This document shows positions 50,210 through 60,402 of a stretch of DNA of 64,000 nucleotides, piece after piece (position 1 is the first letter of the stretch; each line of letters opens with the position of its first letter). Origin of the DNA: Synechococcales cyanobacterium C42_A2020_086 (lineage in GTDB: Bacteria; Cyanobacteriota; Cyanobacteriia; Elainellales; Elainellaceae); NCBI GenBank assembly GCA_015272325.1, contig JACYLU010000008.1, positions 186,001 through 250,000 on the forward strand, given 5' to 3'. The translations under genes and the position numbers were made by a program. The notes below the pieces were generated by a model that saw nothing but the letters and a program-made list of their open reading frames with translations, searched no databases and was not told where the DNA came from.

Positions 50210-51112
50210 ATGACTCAACCTACGATTCCAATGCAGTCTCTAGAGGCACAGGCAGTCTGTCCTGTAGCGCTGCCGGATGGTCCTCAGCAGACGCTTGCCG
50301 CAGCGGTAGAGCGTTCGGGCGTTGGGCTGCACTCTGGGCAGAGGGTACGGGTGCAGCTGCGGCCGGCTGATCCAGGAGCTGGGCGCTACTTTGTGCGAAC
50401 CGATTTGCCGGGTGCGCCTGTGATTCCGGCTGGTATTGCCTATGTCAGCCAGACCACGCTCTCGACCGAGCTATCCTGTGGGGATGCAGTCGTACGCACT
50501 GTCGAGCATCTGCTAGCGGCTCTGAGCGCCATGGGCATCGATAATGCTCGCATCGAAATAGAGGGTGCGGAGGTCCCGATCCTCGATGGCTCCGCCCAAG
50601 ATTGGGTGGCTGCCATTCTGGAGGCTGGAATTGAGATCCAGGATAGCCAGCGCCAGATACCCTGTTTGAGCACCGCTGTTTCTGTACGCCACCAGGATGC
50701 CTTTGTACTGGCAATGCCAGCCACCGAGCTGCGCTTTACCTACGGAATTGATTTTGAGCTGCCGAGCATTGGCAATCAATGGTATAGTTGGTCGCCAAGA
50801 GCGGAAAGTTTTGCGACGGCCATCGCTCCTGCTCGTACGTTTGGTTTGGCTCATCAAATTGAGCAACTGCGGCAGCGTGGGTTGATTCAAGGAGGTAGTC
50901 TCGAAAATGCTTTGGTTTGCGGTTCACAGGGATGGTTAAATCCCCCATTGCGATTTGCAAATGAACCGGTGCGTCATAAACTTTTAGATTTAGTGGGAGA
51001 CTTGAGTTTGTTAGGCGTTTTTCCACGGGCGCACATCTTGGCGTATAAGGCTAGCCATCATCTGCATACGCAACTCGCTCAGCAGCTGGCACCAGTCTGC
51101 TTGCCCGCTTGA
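50210..51112 (+). CDS. lpxC: UDP-3-O-acyl-GlcNAc deacetylase
   Basis: 300 residues. [40 protein letters not shown] (first zinc His), [20 protein letters not shown], and [17 protein letters not shown] (the second zinc His and Asp) are LpxC hallmarks. It catalyses the committed step of lipid A synthesis in the cytoplasm. It starts 9 bp after bamA and so shares its transcript. Confidence 0.95.
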   Translation: MTQPTIPMQSLEAQAVCPVALPDGPQQTLAAAVERSGVGLHSGQRVRVQLRPADPGAGRYFVRTDLPGAPVIPAGIAYVSQTTLSTELSCGDAVVRTVEHLLAALSAMGIDNARIEIEGAEVPILDGSAQDWVAAILEAGIEIQDSQRQIPCLSTAVSVRHQDAFVLAMPATELRFTYGIDFELPSIGNQWYSWSPRAESFATAIAPARTFGLAHQIEQLRQRGLIQGGSLENALVCGSQGWLNPPLRFANEPVRHKLLDLVGDLSLLGVFPRAHILAYKASHHLHTQLAQQLAPVCLPA

Positions 51113-51162
51113 CGCCTGCCCGCGTTACCGCTTGCTTGTTCTCTTGTGATCATCGTTTACCC

Positions 51163-51678
51163 ATGGCTATTTTGACAGACGCCCATACCACAACCCCAGT
51201 GGACGCTGAACCTGCTCAACCGGTTGCTGAAGGAACCCCTGCGGCAACGGTCTTCTCGATCGAAGAAATCCATCGCTTGCTGCCTCATCGCTACCCTTTC
51301 TCTCTAGTCGATCGAATCATCAAATACGTTCCAGACAAATTAGCGGTTGGTGTGAAGAACGTGACGTTCAACGAGCCGCAGTTCCAGGGGCATTTTCCAG
51401 GACGCCCGATTATGCCAGGGGTGCTGATTGTGGAAGCCATGGCGCAAGTGGGTGGCATTGTCCTGACCCAGATGCCCAATTTGCCGGAAGGTCTGTTCAT
51501 GTTTGCCGGAATTGATAAAGTGCGATTCCGCCGCCCGGTGGTGCCCGGTGATCAGCTGATCATGACGGTTGAAGTGCTGCGCGTAAAGCGACGCTTTGGC
51601 TGGATGCATGGCCGGGCCGAAGTTGAAAATCAGCTCGTTGCTGAAGGGGAACTGATGTTTTCTTTAGTTGATATTTAA
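51163..51678 (+). CDS. fabZ: 3-hydroxyacyl-ACP dehydratase FabZ
   Basis: 171 residues with about 30 extra N-terminal residues. The hot-dog core has [14 protein letters not shown] (catalytic His), [20 protein letters not shown] (Glu) and [17 protein letters not shown]. It dehydrates 3-hydroxyacyl-ACP in fatty acid synthesis and competes with LpxA for the same substrate, which fits its place between lpxC and lpxA. ATG 51163 is preferred over an upstream start overlapping lpxC. Confidence 0.95.
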   Translation: MAILTDAHTTTPVDAEPAQPVAEGTPAATVFSIEEIHRLLPHRYPFSLVDRIIKYVPDKLAVGVKNVTFNEPQFQGHFPGRPIMPGVLIVEAMAQVGGIVLTQMPNLPEGLFMFAGIDKVRFRRPVVPGDQLIMTVEVLRVKRRFGWMHGRAEVENQLVAEGELMFSLVDI

Positions 51679-51801
51679 TGCCAGTCATTGGGTCATGGTT
51701 GAGACCCACCCAATCAGCGTCCTACTGTGCAGAATCCTGGATTTAGGTTTCGCTCTCTCTAGCAATCGCATTGCATCCACCTTCTCCCAATCCTGTCTCC
51801 C

Positions 51802-52629
51802 TTGACTACTCTGATTCATTCCACGGCTGTCATTCACCCTCGCGCTGAACTGCACCCCACCGTGCAAGTTGGGGCTTATGCCGTCATTGGAGAACGGGTT
51901 AAAGTCGGAGCGGGCACGGTCATTGGACCGCATGCCGTACTCGATGGCTGGACGGAAATTGGAGCTCGCAATCAGATCTTTCCAGGGGCTGCGATTGGGC
52001 TGCCGCCTCAAGACCTCAAATACGATGGGTCTCCAAGCCAGGTGCGGATTGGCGACGACAACCTGATTCGTGAGTATGTCACGATCAATCGGGCGACCGG
52101 CGCAGGAGAAGCCACCGTGATCGGCAACGGCAATTTGCTGATGGCTTACGTGCATGTGGGTCACAATTGCGTGATTGCTGACCGGGTAGTGATTGCCAAC
52201 GGCACGGCGCTAGCGGGGCATGTGCACATCGAGTCGCGAGCCACCATCAGTGGTGTATTAGGCATTCATCAGTTTGTGCATGTGGGGCGCTTGGCCATGG
52301 TGGCAGGGATGAGCCGCATTAATCGTGATGTGCCGCCCTATATGCTGGTTGAAGGCAATCCGGCCCGGGTCCGCTCGCTCAACAAAGTCGGACTGCAGCG
52401 AGCTGGGCTGACGGAAATCAACCAGGGCAAACCATTCCGTGCGCTGAAAAAAGCCTTCCGGATTCTCTACCGCTCTGATTTGTTGCTGGATCAAGCGCTA
52501 GAGCAGCTCGATCTCCTCGACGACAACGAGCTGGTGCAGCATTTGCGGCAGTTTTTGCGGTTGAGTCATTCTCCTGGTCGTCGAGGATCCATTCCAGGAC
52601 AGCACAGCCGCAGCAGGGATGAGGAGTGA
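51802..52629 (+). CDS. lpxA: UDP-GlcNAc acyltransferase LpxA
   Basis: 275 residues from a TTG start. Left-handed hexapeptide repeats (VIGERVKVGAGTVIGPHAVL) are followed by the active-site His region LMAYVHVGHNCVIADRV and HQFVHVGRLAMVAGMS, then the helical C-terminus (KPFRALKKAFRILYR). It attaches a 3-hydroxyacyl chain to UDP-GlcNAc, the first lipid A step. Its TGA stop overlaps the GTG of lpxB. Like many cyanobacterial copies it has a Ser/Arg-rich tail. Confidence 0.94.
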   Translation: MTTLIHSTAVIHPRAELHPTVQVGAYAVIGERVKVGAGTVIGPHAVLDGWTEIGARNQIFPGAAIGLPPQDLKYDGSPSQVRIGDDNLIREYVTINRATGAGEATVIGNGNLLMAYVHVGHNCVIADRVVIANGTALAGHVHIESRATISGVLGIHQFVHVGRLAMVAGMSRINRDVPPYMLVEGNPARVRSLNKVGLQRAGLTEINQGKPFRALKKAFRILYRSDLLLDQALEQLDLLDDNELVQHLRQFLRLSHSPGRRGSIPGQHSRSRDEE

Positions 52630-53825
52630 AGCAGCGCATTAGACGCATTTTTATCAGCACCGGTGAGGTCTCGGGCGATTTGCAAGGATCGCTACTGGTG
52701 CAGGCCTTGCAGCGACAGGCAGCCCAGCGCTACCTTGAGCTGGAGATTCTGGCCTTGGGCGGTGAGCGCATGGCCGCCGCTGGTGCCAAACTGCTAGCTG
52801 ATACCAGCGCTATCGGTTCGATTGGCATTGTAGAATCGCTGCCCTACGTTCTGTCTACCTTGCGAATTCAGCGGCGAGTCAAGCAGCAGCTCCGACAGCA
52901 CCCTCCGGATCTCGTCGTGATGATCGACTATTTTGGTCCTAACCTGGGCATTGGCAGCTTTGTGCGGCAAGCATTGCCCCAGGTGCCAACGGTGTACTAC
53001 ATCGCGCCGCAGGAATGGGTCTGGTCGATTAACCGTCACAACACCGAGCGGATTCTACAAATCACCGACCGCCTGCTGGCAATTTTTCCGGCAGAGGCCG
53101 ACTACTACCGAAACCAAGGCGGTTCCGTAACCTGGGTAGGGCATCCGTTGATTGACCGGGTGCAGTCCGCTCCAACGCGGGCACAGGCACGACAGCAGCT
53201 TGGTCTAGATGCCGATCAACTTGTCATTGCTCTGATCCCGGCTTCTCGACGGCAAGAACTCAAGTATGTGCTGCCCATTTTGTGTGAGGCAGCGCAGCAC
53301 ATTCAGGCGCAACTGCCCCAGGTGCAGTTCTGGATACCCCTATCGCTAGAGCAATATCGTCCTGCGATGGAAGCTGCGATTCAGCGCTATGGGCTACAGG
53401 CTCGCATCGTGTCGGGGCAGTCGCAGACCGTAATCGCGGCGGCCGATCTGGCACTGGCAAAGTCAGGAACAGTGAACCTGGAGATAGCCTTACTGAATGT
53501 GCCGCAGGTTGTCATGTATCGCATTCATCCCGTTACGGCCTGGATTGCAGAGCACCTGCTGAAGTTTTCGGCTCCATTTGTATCGCCACCAAATTTAGTA
53601 TTAATGGAGCCGCTGATCCCAGAGTTTTTGCAAACCCAAGCGACCCCCGAACGCATTGCCGCCGCAGCGTTAGACATTCTCTGCCACGACCAACGACGGC
53701 AAGAGATCCAGGCAGGCTATCAGCGGTTGCGGCAGCAGTTAGGAGCCGTGGGAGTGTGTGATCGGGCTGCCGGCGAAATCCTCGAATTGCTGGATACAGC
53801 TTTAAGGAACCGAGGTATAACCTAG
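52626..53825 (+). CDS. lpxB: Lipid-A-disaccharide synthase LpxB
   Basis: 399 residues from GTG 52626. ISTGEVSGDLQGSLLVQAL, IDYFGPNLGIG, PTVYYIAPQEWVWSINR, LAIFPAEADYY, VTWVGHPLID and ALAKSGTVNLEIALLNVPQV are LpxB blocks of this GT19 glycosyltransferase. It joins lipid X and UDP-diacyl-GlcN at the inner membrane. Translationally coupled to lpxA by a GTGA overlap; last gene of the envelope block. Confidence 0.95.
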   Translation: MKQRIRRIFISTGEVSGDLQGSLLVQALQRQAAQRYLELEILALGGERMAAAGAKLLADTSAIGSIGIVESLPYVLSTLRIQRRVKQQLRQHPPDLVVMIDYFGPNLGIGSFVRQALPQVPTVYYIAPQEWVWSINRHNTERILQITDRLLAIFPAEADYYRNQGGSVTWVGHPLIDRVQSAPTRAQARQQLGLDADQLVIALIPASRRQELKYVLPILCEAAQHIQAQLPQVQFWIPLSLEQYRPAMEAAIQRYGLQARIVSGQSQTVIAAADLALAKSGTVNLEIALLNVPQVVMYRIHPVTAWIAEHLLKFSAPFVSPPNLVLMEPLIPEFLQTQATPERIAAAALDILCHDQRRQEIQAGYQRLRQQLGAVGVCDRAAGEILELLDTALRNRGIT

Positions 53826-54004
53826 GAAGGAAATCCCAGTTCCTCCCTTGCAATTCCTCCCACTCTGCTTTAGTGTCAAGTATGTTCGCAAGTCCTGGAG
53901 ATAGTCTTAAAACCGACAGCCTGTCGTAATTTTGGTTCTATCCTAGACTGGGATATCCTCTCACGTCTGACATTAAGTTGTTTAGGTTATTCCAAGGTGT
54001 GACT

Positions 54005-54445
54005 ATGGAGCCTGAAGTGAAGCAAGAGACGACCTCCTCAGAATTCGGTGCGGAGAAAGTCACTGTTAAAATCGAACCTGAAGATCCAGGAGTGCTGGAG
54101 ACCCTGACAGACGAAGCCAACGCACAGTGGCGTCAGATTGGGGACAAGGTTTCTGCCTTTTTAGCCGACCTTCCAGAGTATTTGGGAGACTTTTTTGGCG
54201 AATATAAGCGTCCCATTGTCACCATTGGGTTAATTCTGGGTGCCATTATTGCTGTCAAGCTGCTGCTGGCGATTCTAGATGCTATTAACGATATTCCGCT
54301 GCTGTCGTCGTTCTTTGAGCTGGTCGGAATGGGATACTCTGCTTGGTTTGTCTATCGTTACTTGCTCAAAGCCTCAACTCGGAAAGAGCTGGGAGAAGAT
54401 TTCAATGCGTTGAAAGAGCAGATATTGGGCAACAAACTGAGCTAG
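54005..54445 (+). CDS. curT: CURT1/CAAD-domain thylakoid curvature protein
   Basis: 146 residues. The N-terminal acidic part and amphipathic helix (DEANAQWRQIGDKVSAFLA) precede two membrane helices (RPIVTIGLILGAIIAVKLLL and SFFELVGMGYSAWFVYRYLL), then KASTRKELGEDFNALKEQI. This is the layout of CURT1/SynCurT proteins that bend thylakoid membranes and help photosystem II assembly. The ATG 54005 with AAGG upstream is preferred to the earlier frame opening. Confidence 0.85.
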   Translation: MEPEVKQETTSSEFGAEKVTVKIEPEDPGVLETLTDEANAQWRQIGDKVSAFLADLPEYLGDFFGEYKRPIVTIGLILGAIIAVKLLLAILDAINDIPLLSSFFELVGMGYSAWFVYRYLLKASTRKELGEDFNALKEQILGNKLS

Positions 54446-54605
54446 GAGTTGATTTCGCAGCACAGCCTAGCCTTCATTGCCTCTACCTCAACCATCAGCC
54501 GTCATCGTTTCGGGTCTTGGGCGTACAGCGGTGCGCCCTTGCCTTTCTGCTCTAGGGTGCTTTTCTGAAGAGTGCTCTGGTTGTCCGCAATTGGTGAACC
54601 TGACC

Positions 54606-55082
54606 TCAGTCCTGCAATAGCACCACCGCATGGGCGGCAATGCCCTCCTCGCGCCCTACAGGACCCAGCTTTTCATTTGTTGTTGCTTTGATGCCCACCT
54701 GATCCACATTGACCTGTAATACTTCCGCCAACCGGTCCCGCATAGCTGGTAGATGGGGTTTCAGCTTTGGGCGCTCAGCGACAATCACCGAATCTAGGTT
54801 GCTAATTCGCCAGCCCTTGGACAGGATCAGCTGGTTTACCTGCGCTAGCAGCTTCAGGCTATCGGCGTCTTTCCACTGCGGGTCTGTAGGAGGGAAATAA
54901 TGTCCTATGTCGCCTAGACTCAACGCTCCCAGCATGGCGTCCATAATGGCGTGGGTGAGCACATCGGCATCGCTGTGCCCCAATAATCCCAAATGATGGG
55001 GAATCTCGACACCACCCAAAATCAGCCGGCGACCGCTCACCAACTGATGGATGTCGTAACCATTGCCAATCCGGAGGTTCAT
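54606..55082 (-). CDS. ispF: MECDP synthase IspF
   Basis: 158 residues. GNGYDIHQL and [20 protein letters not shown] hold the zinc ligands, followed by [20 protein letters not shown] and [16 protein letters not shown]. It makes 2-C-methylerythritol 2,4-cyclodiphosphate in the MEP isoprenoid pathway. The start is uncertain: the conserved [13 protein letters not shown] at 55082 has GGAG touching it, while GTG codons at 55097 and 55109 lie in a 12-bp tandem duplication (55086-55109) and one has GGAG at 6 nt. The duplication may add a four- or nine-residue leader. Confidence 0.93.
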   Translation of the reverse strand: MNLRIGNGYDIHQLVSGRRLILGGVEIPHHLGLLGHSDADVLTHAIMDAMLGALSLGDIGHYFPPTDPQWKDADSLKLLAQVNQLILSKGWRISNLDSVIVAERPKLKPHLPAMRDRLAEVLQVNVDQVGIKATTNEKLGPVGREEGIAAHAVVLLQD

Positions 55083-55227
55083 CTCCTTTGTCTCCACCTT
55101 TGTCTCCACCTCAGGTTTGCCATGCTTATGGAACTAGTTTGTCTTGGTTGATTAGTTAATTTAATTGATGACTTTTATGTGATAAATATTGATAATTTTT
55201 CAGCAGTTGATGTCCTGACCAACAGGG

Positions 55228-56115
55228 TTAGCCTTCTTCTGCACGGCGCTTGGCCGCCTGATCGAGGGCTGCCTCACTATTTTGGCGATAGCGCTGCACG
55301 CGATCTTGGGCCGTTGCATAGCGGGGATCTTGCGCCGGCACTTGATTCATCAGGTCAGAGGCCCGCTGCCAGCGGCTCGCAATATCCAGCCATTCTGCGG
55401 AGGTATCGGCAGTGCGACCGACCGCCACGGTTTCCTCGGCTAGCCGTACGGCTTGGGCAAAGGGATCGGCTGCCGCAGCAATAACGGGCTGAGTCGGAGA
55501 AGCCGCAGCTTCAGGGGAAGGACTAGCTGCCTCCGGAGCTTCGGAGGAACCCGCTACAGCTCCCCTCGGCGAGGGACTCAGCTTTGGAGCCAGCCAGTGA
55601 TAGAGCGCCCAGCCGAGCAGCAGCAAAAACAAACTCAGACTCGCCCCGCCAATAATCCCTCGCCAGAAGACTCGCTTTTCTCGGGTTTGCCGCACAGACG
55701 ACCTCGGTAGGGTCGTTTTAGGGTCGGGCTTATCCTGCCGACGTTGAGCCAACCGCTGTAGGAAGCTAGTCTTCGCCAAGGTAATTTCCTCAGACCACAG
55801 CAGCTTTTCTGGCTCGCGCTTAATTTCTTCTAACCATAGCAACTGCTGCTCCTGAACAATGCGGCCGTTAATATTGACCCGACGCACATTGCGCGGCTGT
55901 AGCGACTCTAGGATTTGCCGCACCCGGGGCACTAAAACCGGCTGTTCTAGCTGCTCGGTTTTTGCGGCTTCGCACAGCAGTTGCAACACCCCTTGGTCGA
56001 ACATAGCTCTGGTTCGCACCCCAGAGTCAGCCAGCTTTTCGTTCAATACCTGAATAATGGCTGAAATACTGCCCTGACGAGCTTGTCGTACGATATCGTT
56101 GATCGGATCTACCAT
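55228..56115 (-). CDS. Hypothetical single-TM protein
   Basis: 295 residues. An N-terminal domain of about 95 residues (VDPINDIVRQARQGSISAII, VRQILESLQPRNVRRVNIN) precedes a basic linker, one TM helix (GGASLSLFLLLLGWALYHWL), a Pro/Ala/Ser-rich spacer and a C-terminal helical segment (AEWLDIASRWQRASDLMNQV, VQRYRQNSEAALDQA) of the kind often seen in cyanobacterial proteins of unknown function. Probably N-in with the C-terminal helices in the periplasm or lumen. No function assigned. Confidence 0.65.
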   Translation of the reverse strand: MVDPINDIVRQARQGSISAIIQVLNEKLADSGVRTRAMFDQGVLQLLCEAAKTEQLEQPVLVPRVRQILESLQPRNVRRVNINGRIVQEQQLLWLEEIKREPEKLLWSEEITLAKTSFLQRLAQRRQDKPDPKTTLPRSSVRQTREKRVFWRGIIGGASLSLFLLLLGWALYHWLAPKLSPSPRGAVAGSSEAPEAASPSPEAAASPTQPVIAAAADPFAQAVRLAEETVAVGRTADTSAEWLDIASRWQRASDLMNQVPAQDPRYATAQDRVQRYRQNSEAALDQAAKRRAEEG

Positions 56116-56344
56116 CGTTCCTTCAGCAGCTAGACCAGTCGTGAACTCCTCGTACCGCAATGGTAATCGCTAGTTGCGTCAGCCATGCTGATGCTTAACA
56201 GAAAAGCATATCGCTAAACGACTACCCTATGGTACTCCTCATCCTATGCCTGAGTGAGTTTCTGGACTAGAAATTGTTCGCAAACCTGTGCTGATCCGCA
56301 GAAGACCCTCAGAAGATCACCAGAACCAAAGATCATCAAAATCA

Positions 56345-57073
56345 TCAAAATAAATGTCGGCAATCATTGAATCGGCGAATTTGCCACAAATCGGTGTTAA
56401 AGCGGTTTTGATCGCGGCGTTGCCACCGTGAGCGGTCGATCCAAAACTCAAATAGCGCCGTATTGTGGACCTGGATCCGCCAGGAGCGGTCGCAGCCGAG
56501 CAGTTCCGCAATCAGGTGCTGCAAGATCCAGCAATGGGATACAACCCAAATCTGGTCTCCATTGTGGTGGCGAGCCAGCAGGGTTTGCAAAAAGCGCCGC
56601 GCTCGCTCCCGTGCCTCCTGCAAAGACTCTGCACCGGGAATGGGAATCCAGTCTGAGGACTGTTCGAGGGCAGCACAGAGCGTAGGATAGCGGGCTTTAG
56701 CTTCTCCCCAAGTTAAGCCCTCAAAAATGCCGTTCTGGTGCTCCCGCAGTTCCTCGGCATATTCCACTGGAATCGCTGCCAGGGGCTGAGCCTCTAGGGG
56801 CACATCCACATCGCTGTCCATTAAGTCCTGAATGACTGCGGGCAGAGGCTCGGCTAGAAAGGGCGCTAGCAGAATCTCAGTCGTCTGCACAGCCCGCTGT
56901 AGAGGGCTGCTATACACATAAGATGGCCGCCACGCCTCAATCGCTAGCCGCTGCGCCAGTTTCTCGGCCTGCTGCCGCCCCGCCGGCGAGAGATCAAACT
57001 CTCCGTTGCCCTGCATCCGCTTTTGCTGGTTGCCAATGGATTGAGCATGACGGATAAACAGAAGTTTCAGCAC
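56345..57073 (-). CDS. Histidine phosphatase (phosphoglycerate-mutase-like)
   Basis: 242 residues. LLFIRHAQSIGN contains the RHx catalytic core (RHA instead of the more usual RHG), with RMQGNGEFDLSPAGRQQAEK, VYSSPLQRAVQTTE, ELREHQNGIFEGLTWGEA and IWVVSHCWILQHLI (second catalytic His). This fits the GpmB-like or broad phosphatase group rather than glycolytic dPGM. The substrate is unknown. Confidence 0.85.
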   Translation of the reverse strand: MLKLLFIRHAQSIGNQQKRMQGNGEFDLSPAGRQQAEKLAQRLAIEAWRPSYVYSSPLQRAVQTTEILLAPFLAEPLPAVIQDLMDSDVDVPLEAQPLAAIPVEYAEELREHQNGIFEGLTWGEAKARYPTLCAALEQSSDWIPIPGAESLQEARERARRFLQTLLARHHNGDQIWVVSHCWILQHLIAELLGCDRSWRIQVHNTALFEFWIDRSRWQRRDQNRFNTDLWQIRRFNDCRHLF

Positions 57074-57104
57074 CTTTTTTCAGCACCTTCATTGAGAGCC
57101 TTGG

Positions 57105-57314
57105 TTAAACATCTGCTGCTCTAGTGTCTGCGGCGCGGCCTCCGGCGAACATGGGAGCGGACTCGGGTGCCATCGCGTCTGCGGTAACGTTGCACATTAA
57201 CCTGTGTATATTAACCCATCCCGACTGTCTGCTGGCAGTGCTGCTGCTACCTCTAAAGAAGCTGCGGATGAACAGGATCAACAACCCAATTGCCATTAAG
57301 CCCAGCAGTTCCAT
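57105..57314 (-). CDS. Possible small membrane protein after the iron permease
   Basis: 69 residues from the ATG at 57314, with AAGG 7 nt upstream. It begins MELLGLMAIGLLILFIRSFF and is then polar. It starts about 10 bp after the FTR1 gene on the same strand, so coupling is possible. The C-terminal part is not convincing as coding. Confidence 0.4.
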   Translation of the reverse strand: MELLGLMAIGLLILFIRSFFRGSSSTASRQSGWVNIHRLMCNVTADAMAPESAPMFAGGRAADTRAADV

Positions 57315-57324
57315 AGCCATGCCT

Positions 57325-58263
57325 TCAAGAAGATGTCAGGTTTTCCGTTGCCGACTTTGGGACAGCCACTGCTGAAGCACCTGTAATGCTGCGGAGATAG
57401 ATACTGCCTACAGTGCTCAGAAACACAACATACCCCACTGCCTGAGCTAAAAACAGCGTTTGGGTGTAGCCAAAGAAGGCCTTCAGCAAAATGCCCGGAA
57501 ATTGGCGGTCGGGCAGCACGGTGCTCAGATCCCACACTAGCGGTCCCAACAGGCAGGAACCTGAGCTAGCGCAGAGGTCAGCAAACTGTGGATCAACTTG
57601 GGACAGTAGGATTGCCGCCTTATCGAAATGGCGCAGGGCGCTAATCACAAGCCCCGAAACAATCAGCAGAAGCAGCACGCCCATGCCCTGAAAAAACTGC
57701 CGCAGGTTAATCTTGATGCCAATTTGAAACAGCAGAATTCCAATCAGCGTTGCGCCCAACAAGCCAGCAAGGGCACCGATTGCCGGCAGCCAGCCCTGCT
57801 GAAACTGAGCCGCAATGAACACGACCGTCTCAAAGCCTTCCCGGAGCACGGCAATCGTAATCAGCCCAAAGACGCCCCAGCCGGCTGCCGTCCCCTGCTG
57901 CAGTGCTGCCGTAACAGCGCCTTCCACTTCTGCTTTCATGGAGCGTGCCTGCCGTGTCATCCAGATCAGCATCCAGCTCAGTAGCCCAATCGCCACCACA
58001 CCAAATCCCCCCTCTAGGAGTTGCTTGACCACAGGAGCATAGGGCTGATTGGACGTAGACAGCGACACCATGACACCACTAAAGCCGACGCCAATTAAAG
58101 CGCTGGCCAGCACTCCAACGCCAATGCCCGCATACACCCAGGGGTTGAGCCGCGTCTGATTGGCTTTCTTGAGATAGGCCAGCACAATACCGACCACCAA
58201 TGCGGCTTCGGTTCCCTCCCGTAGGGTGACAACGAAGGTAGGTAATGCAGCACTCAAATCCAT
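57325..58263 (-). CDS. FTR1-family iron permease
   Basis: 312 residues, about seven hydrophobic segments. TFVVTLREGTEAALVVGIVL and ITIAVLREGFETVVFIAAQF carry the two REGxE iron-binding motifs of the Ftr1/EfeU family. Cyanobacterial versions import iron, or other metals, across the inner membrane after oxidation or reduction at the surface. Partner EfeO/EfeB genes are absent here. A 13-bp tandem duplication lies upstream (58333-58358). No Fur box was recognised. Confidence 0.88.
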   Translation of the reverse strand: MDLSAALPTFVVTLREGTEAALVVGIVLAYLKKANQTRLNPWVYAGIGVGVLASALIGVGFSGVMVSLSTSNQPYAPVVKQLLEGGFGVVAIGLLSWMLIWMTRQARSMKAEVEGAVTAALQQGTAAGWGVFGLITIAVLREGFETVVFIAAQFQQGWLPAIGALAGLLGATLIGILLFQIGIKINLRQFFQGMGVLLLLIVSGLVISALRHFDKAAILLSQVDPQFADLCASSGSCLLGPLVWDLSTVLPDRQFPGILLKAFFGYTQTLFLAQAVGYVVFLSTVGSIYLRSITGASAVAVPKSATENLTSS

Positions 58264-58332
58264 GATCTTTGCGTTGCTCTTTGATGTTTGACTGATTTTC
58301 GATGGATTGATTTGAACTGATTTTTGATTCTT

Positions 58333-58358
58333 TGTTGATGTTCACTGTTGATGTTCAC
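58333..58358. repeat. 13-bp tandem duplication
   Basis: TGTTGATGTTCAC is present twice in tandem, 70 bp upstream of the iron permease. Confidence 0.85.
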
Positions 58359-58454
58359 AGGTCTGTCCAGTGACAGCAAGCCCGACCTGGATATAACGAA
58401 TCTACCTTAGAAGCTGCATTCTCAGTTGTTACTAGCAGGTTCTGAGTGGCTTGA

Positions 58455-59555
58455 CTATGTTGCTGGACTCAGCGCTTCAGAGAGGTAATTGGCGGCCGCT
58501 TCAACGATGGCAATGGCATTCTCGTAGACCATGCGCGTAGGTCCTAACATGCCGACGCTGCCCACAGGCACGCTGCCCCGCTGGTAGGTGGCCGATACCA
58601 AAGCACAGGAGCGAATAGGCTCCAATGGATTTTCGGACCCAATGCGCACCATAACCCGCTTTCCGGGTGTACTCGACAGCTCGGCCTCAGCAGCATCAAA
58701 GATCAGCGACCAGAGTTGGTCCTGCTCCGACTCTAAAAGCTGCAGGATCGTCTGCACCTGCTGCACTTGCGAGAATTCGGGATGCCGCCGCAGCACCTCC
58801 GCTACGCCGTTGATCAAAATTTGGGTGGATACCGAAAGCTGAGTGCGGCGGTTTAATTCCAGGAGTGAGGTGCGCAGCAGGTCGCCGTAGCGTTCAAATT
58901 CGCGTCCTAGTTCGCTCCAGTCGAGGGTGACAATCTCATTCAGGGTGCGGCCTCGCAGTTGGCTAGTCAGGAAGTTCGACAGAATTTGCAGCTCGCGATC
59001 GAGGTGCTCGGCGTCAATCGTGTTGGGTTCACTGCCAGTCTGCACATCTAGTAGGGTTGATTGGGTTTCGTAGGAGTCCAGAACCACGATTAGCATGGCT
59101 CGCCCTGGATCGACCTGCACGAGCTGGAGGTGCCGAAGTTGGGAGGTGTTAGTCTGCGGCATTGTGATCAGGGTGATATAGCCACTCAAGGTAGACAGAA
59201 TTTGAGCAGCGCCCCGCAGCAGCGCCTCCAAACTCAACTCCTCCCAGTTCAATTGATCGGTGAGGAGCTGATCGACTTGGCGGGCCACCCGATCTGAAGG
59301 AGTCACCAACTGATCGACATAGATCCGATAGCCGGAGTCGGAAGGAATTCTGCCAGCCGAGGTGTGGGGTTGATACAGCAGCCCGGCTTTCTCCAGATAA
59401 CCCATTGCGTTGCGAATGGTAGCTGGGCTAACCCTGGGATTAAATTCATCGACAAGGGCTTCTGACCCCACGGGTCTGGCGGTGGCAACATAATGGCGTA
59501 CAGTTGCTCCAAGCACCTGCTGCTGTCGGGAACTAAGCTTCATTGGCGTAGACAT
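58455..59555 (-). CDS. hrcA: Heat-inducible transcription repressor HrcA
   Basis: 366 residues. The winged-helix N-terminus ([51 protein letters not shown]) leads to [20 protein letters not shown], then the GAF-like dimer domain and the C-terminal [20 protein letters not shown]. It binds CIRCE; the CIRCE before groES at 24718-24744 is its clear target. The start could be at 59555 or at Met5. Confidence 0.95.
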   Translation of the reverse strand: MSTPMKLSSRQQQVLGATVRHYVATARPVGSEALVDEFNPRVSPATIRNAMGYLEKAGLLYQPHTSAGRIPSDSGYRIYVDQLVTPSDRVARQVDQLLTDQLNWEELSLEALLRGAAQILSTLSGYITLITMPQTNTSQLRHLQLVQVDPGRAMLIVVLDSYETQSTLLDVQTGSEPNTIDAEHLDRELQILSNFLTSQLRGRTLNEIVTLDWSELGREFERYGDLLRTSLLELNRRTQLSVSTQILINGVAEVLRRHPEFSQVQQVQTILQLLESEQDQLWSLIFDAAEAELSSTPGKRVMVRIGSENPLEPIRSCALVSATYQRGSVPVGSVGMLGPTRMVYENAIAIVEAAANYLSEALSPAT

Positions 59556-59780
59556 AGCGCGATTGGGTTGAGATGCTAAATGAGCAAATAGGCAAGACTC
59601 TCAGAAGGCGAACTCTAGGGACCAAGCTGCGGAAAGGGCGAGTCGTTACCAGTTGCTACCAGTTATTACCAGTCGTTGCCTATGAAATCACTGTAGCTAA
59701 AACCCAGCAGGGTTGAAGACTGGGACAGGTCCATTGGACAACGATTCGGAAAACGATAAGAGTGCTCTGGCGCACCTACA

Positions 59781-59829
59781 GGTTAATAGTGGGTTAGTAA
59801 TAGTGGGTAATAGCGGGTTAATAGCGGGT
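59781..59829. repeat. 11-bp tandem repeat at the end of the rhodanese gene
   Basis: Units of GGTTAATAGCG and close variants are repeated about four times, reaching the stop codon of the rhodanese gene on the minus strand. Confidence 0.85.
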
Positions 59830-60188
59830 TAATAGCGGGGAATCGTCGAATCGACCTCCACCGCATAGGCTTCAATGCCTCCTACTACATTTCTCACCTG
59901 AGTAAAGCCCTGTTGCTGTAACCATTGGCACATCTGTGCCGACCGTATGCCGTGATGACACAGGACAATGGTCTCAGCCGTTGGATCGAGGTGTGTCTGG
60001 ATCTGCTCAGACCAAACCGCAAACTGGCTGAGCGGTAGATTCATGAACCCGTCAATCTGAGCTATGGCGAGTTCCTCAGGTTCTCGCACATCAATGAGCT
60101 GCAACCCTGCTGGGGCATCAGCCATACGGCTGGCTAACTCCTGAACGCTGATTTGCGGAATCGGTTGATTAAACGATGAAACAGACAT
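59829..60188 (-). CDS. Rhodanese-domain protein
   Basis: 119 residues forming a single rhodanese domain: ISVQELASRMADAPAGLQLI, DVREPEELAIAQIDGFMNLP, and the active loop VLCHHGIRSAQMCQWLQQQG with catalytic Cys. It probably carries persulfide sulfur or acts in redox handling. ATG 60188 (MSVSSFNQPIPQ) is chosen; the frame extends a further 12 codons. The stop lies within an 11-bp tandem repeat. Confidence 0.87.
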   Translation of the reverse strand: MSVSSFNQPIPQISVQELASRMADAPAGLQLIDVREPEELAIAQIDGFMNLPLSQFAVWSEQIQTHLDPTAETIVLCHHGIRSAQMCQWLQQQGFTQVRNVVGGIEAYAVEVDSTIPRY

Positions 60189-60402
60189 TGAGGGATTATG
60201 AAGAAAGTTTTCAATAAGTACCATTTAACAAAGCAAATTGGGCCGCAAAACGCACTCTTGCTGTTTCCACCTTACTTCAATCCTTCAATTATTGAGATAA
60301 ACGGAGTAATACTCAGTACAGTGTGAACTTATTTTGCAAATTGGCTGAGCAGATGTATTGTGCCAAAGTGCGGACCTCGCTGCTCATTATCTAATCTGAG
60401 AA

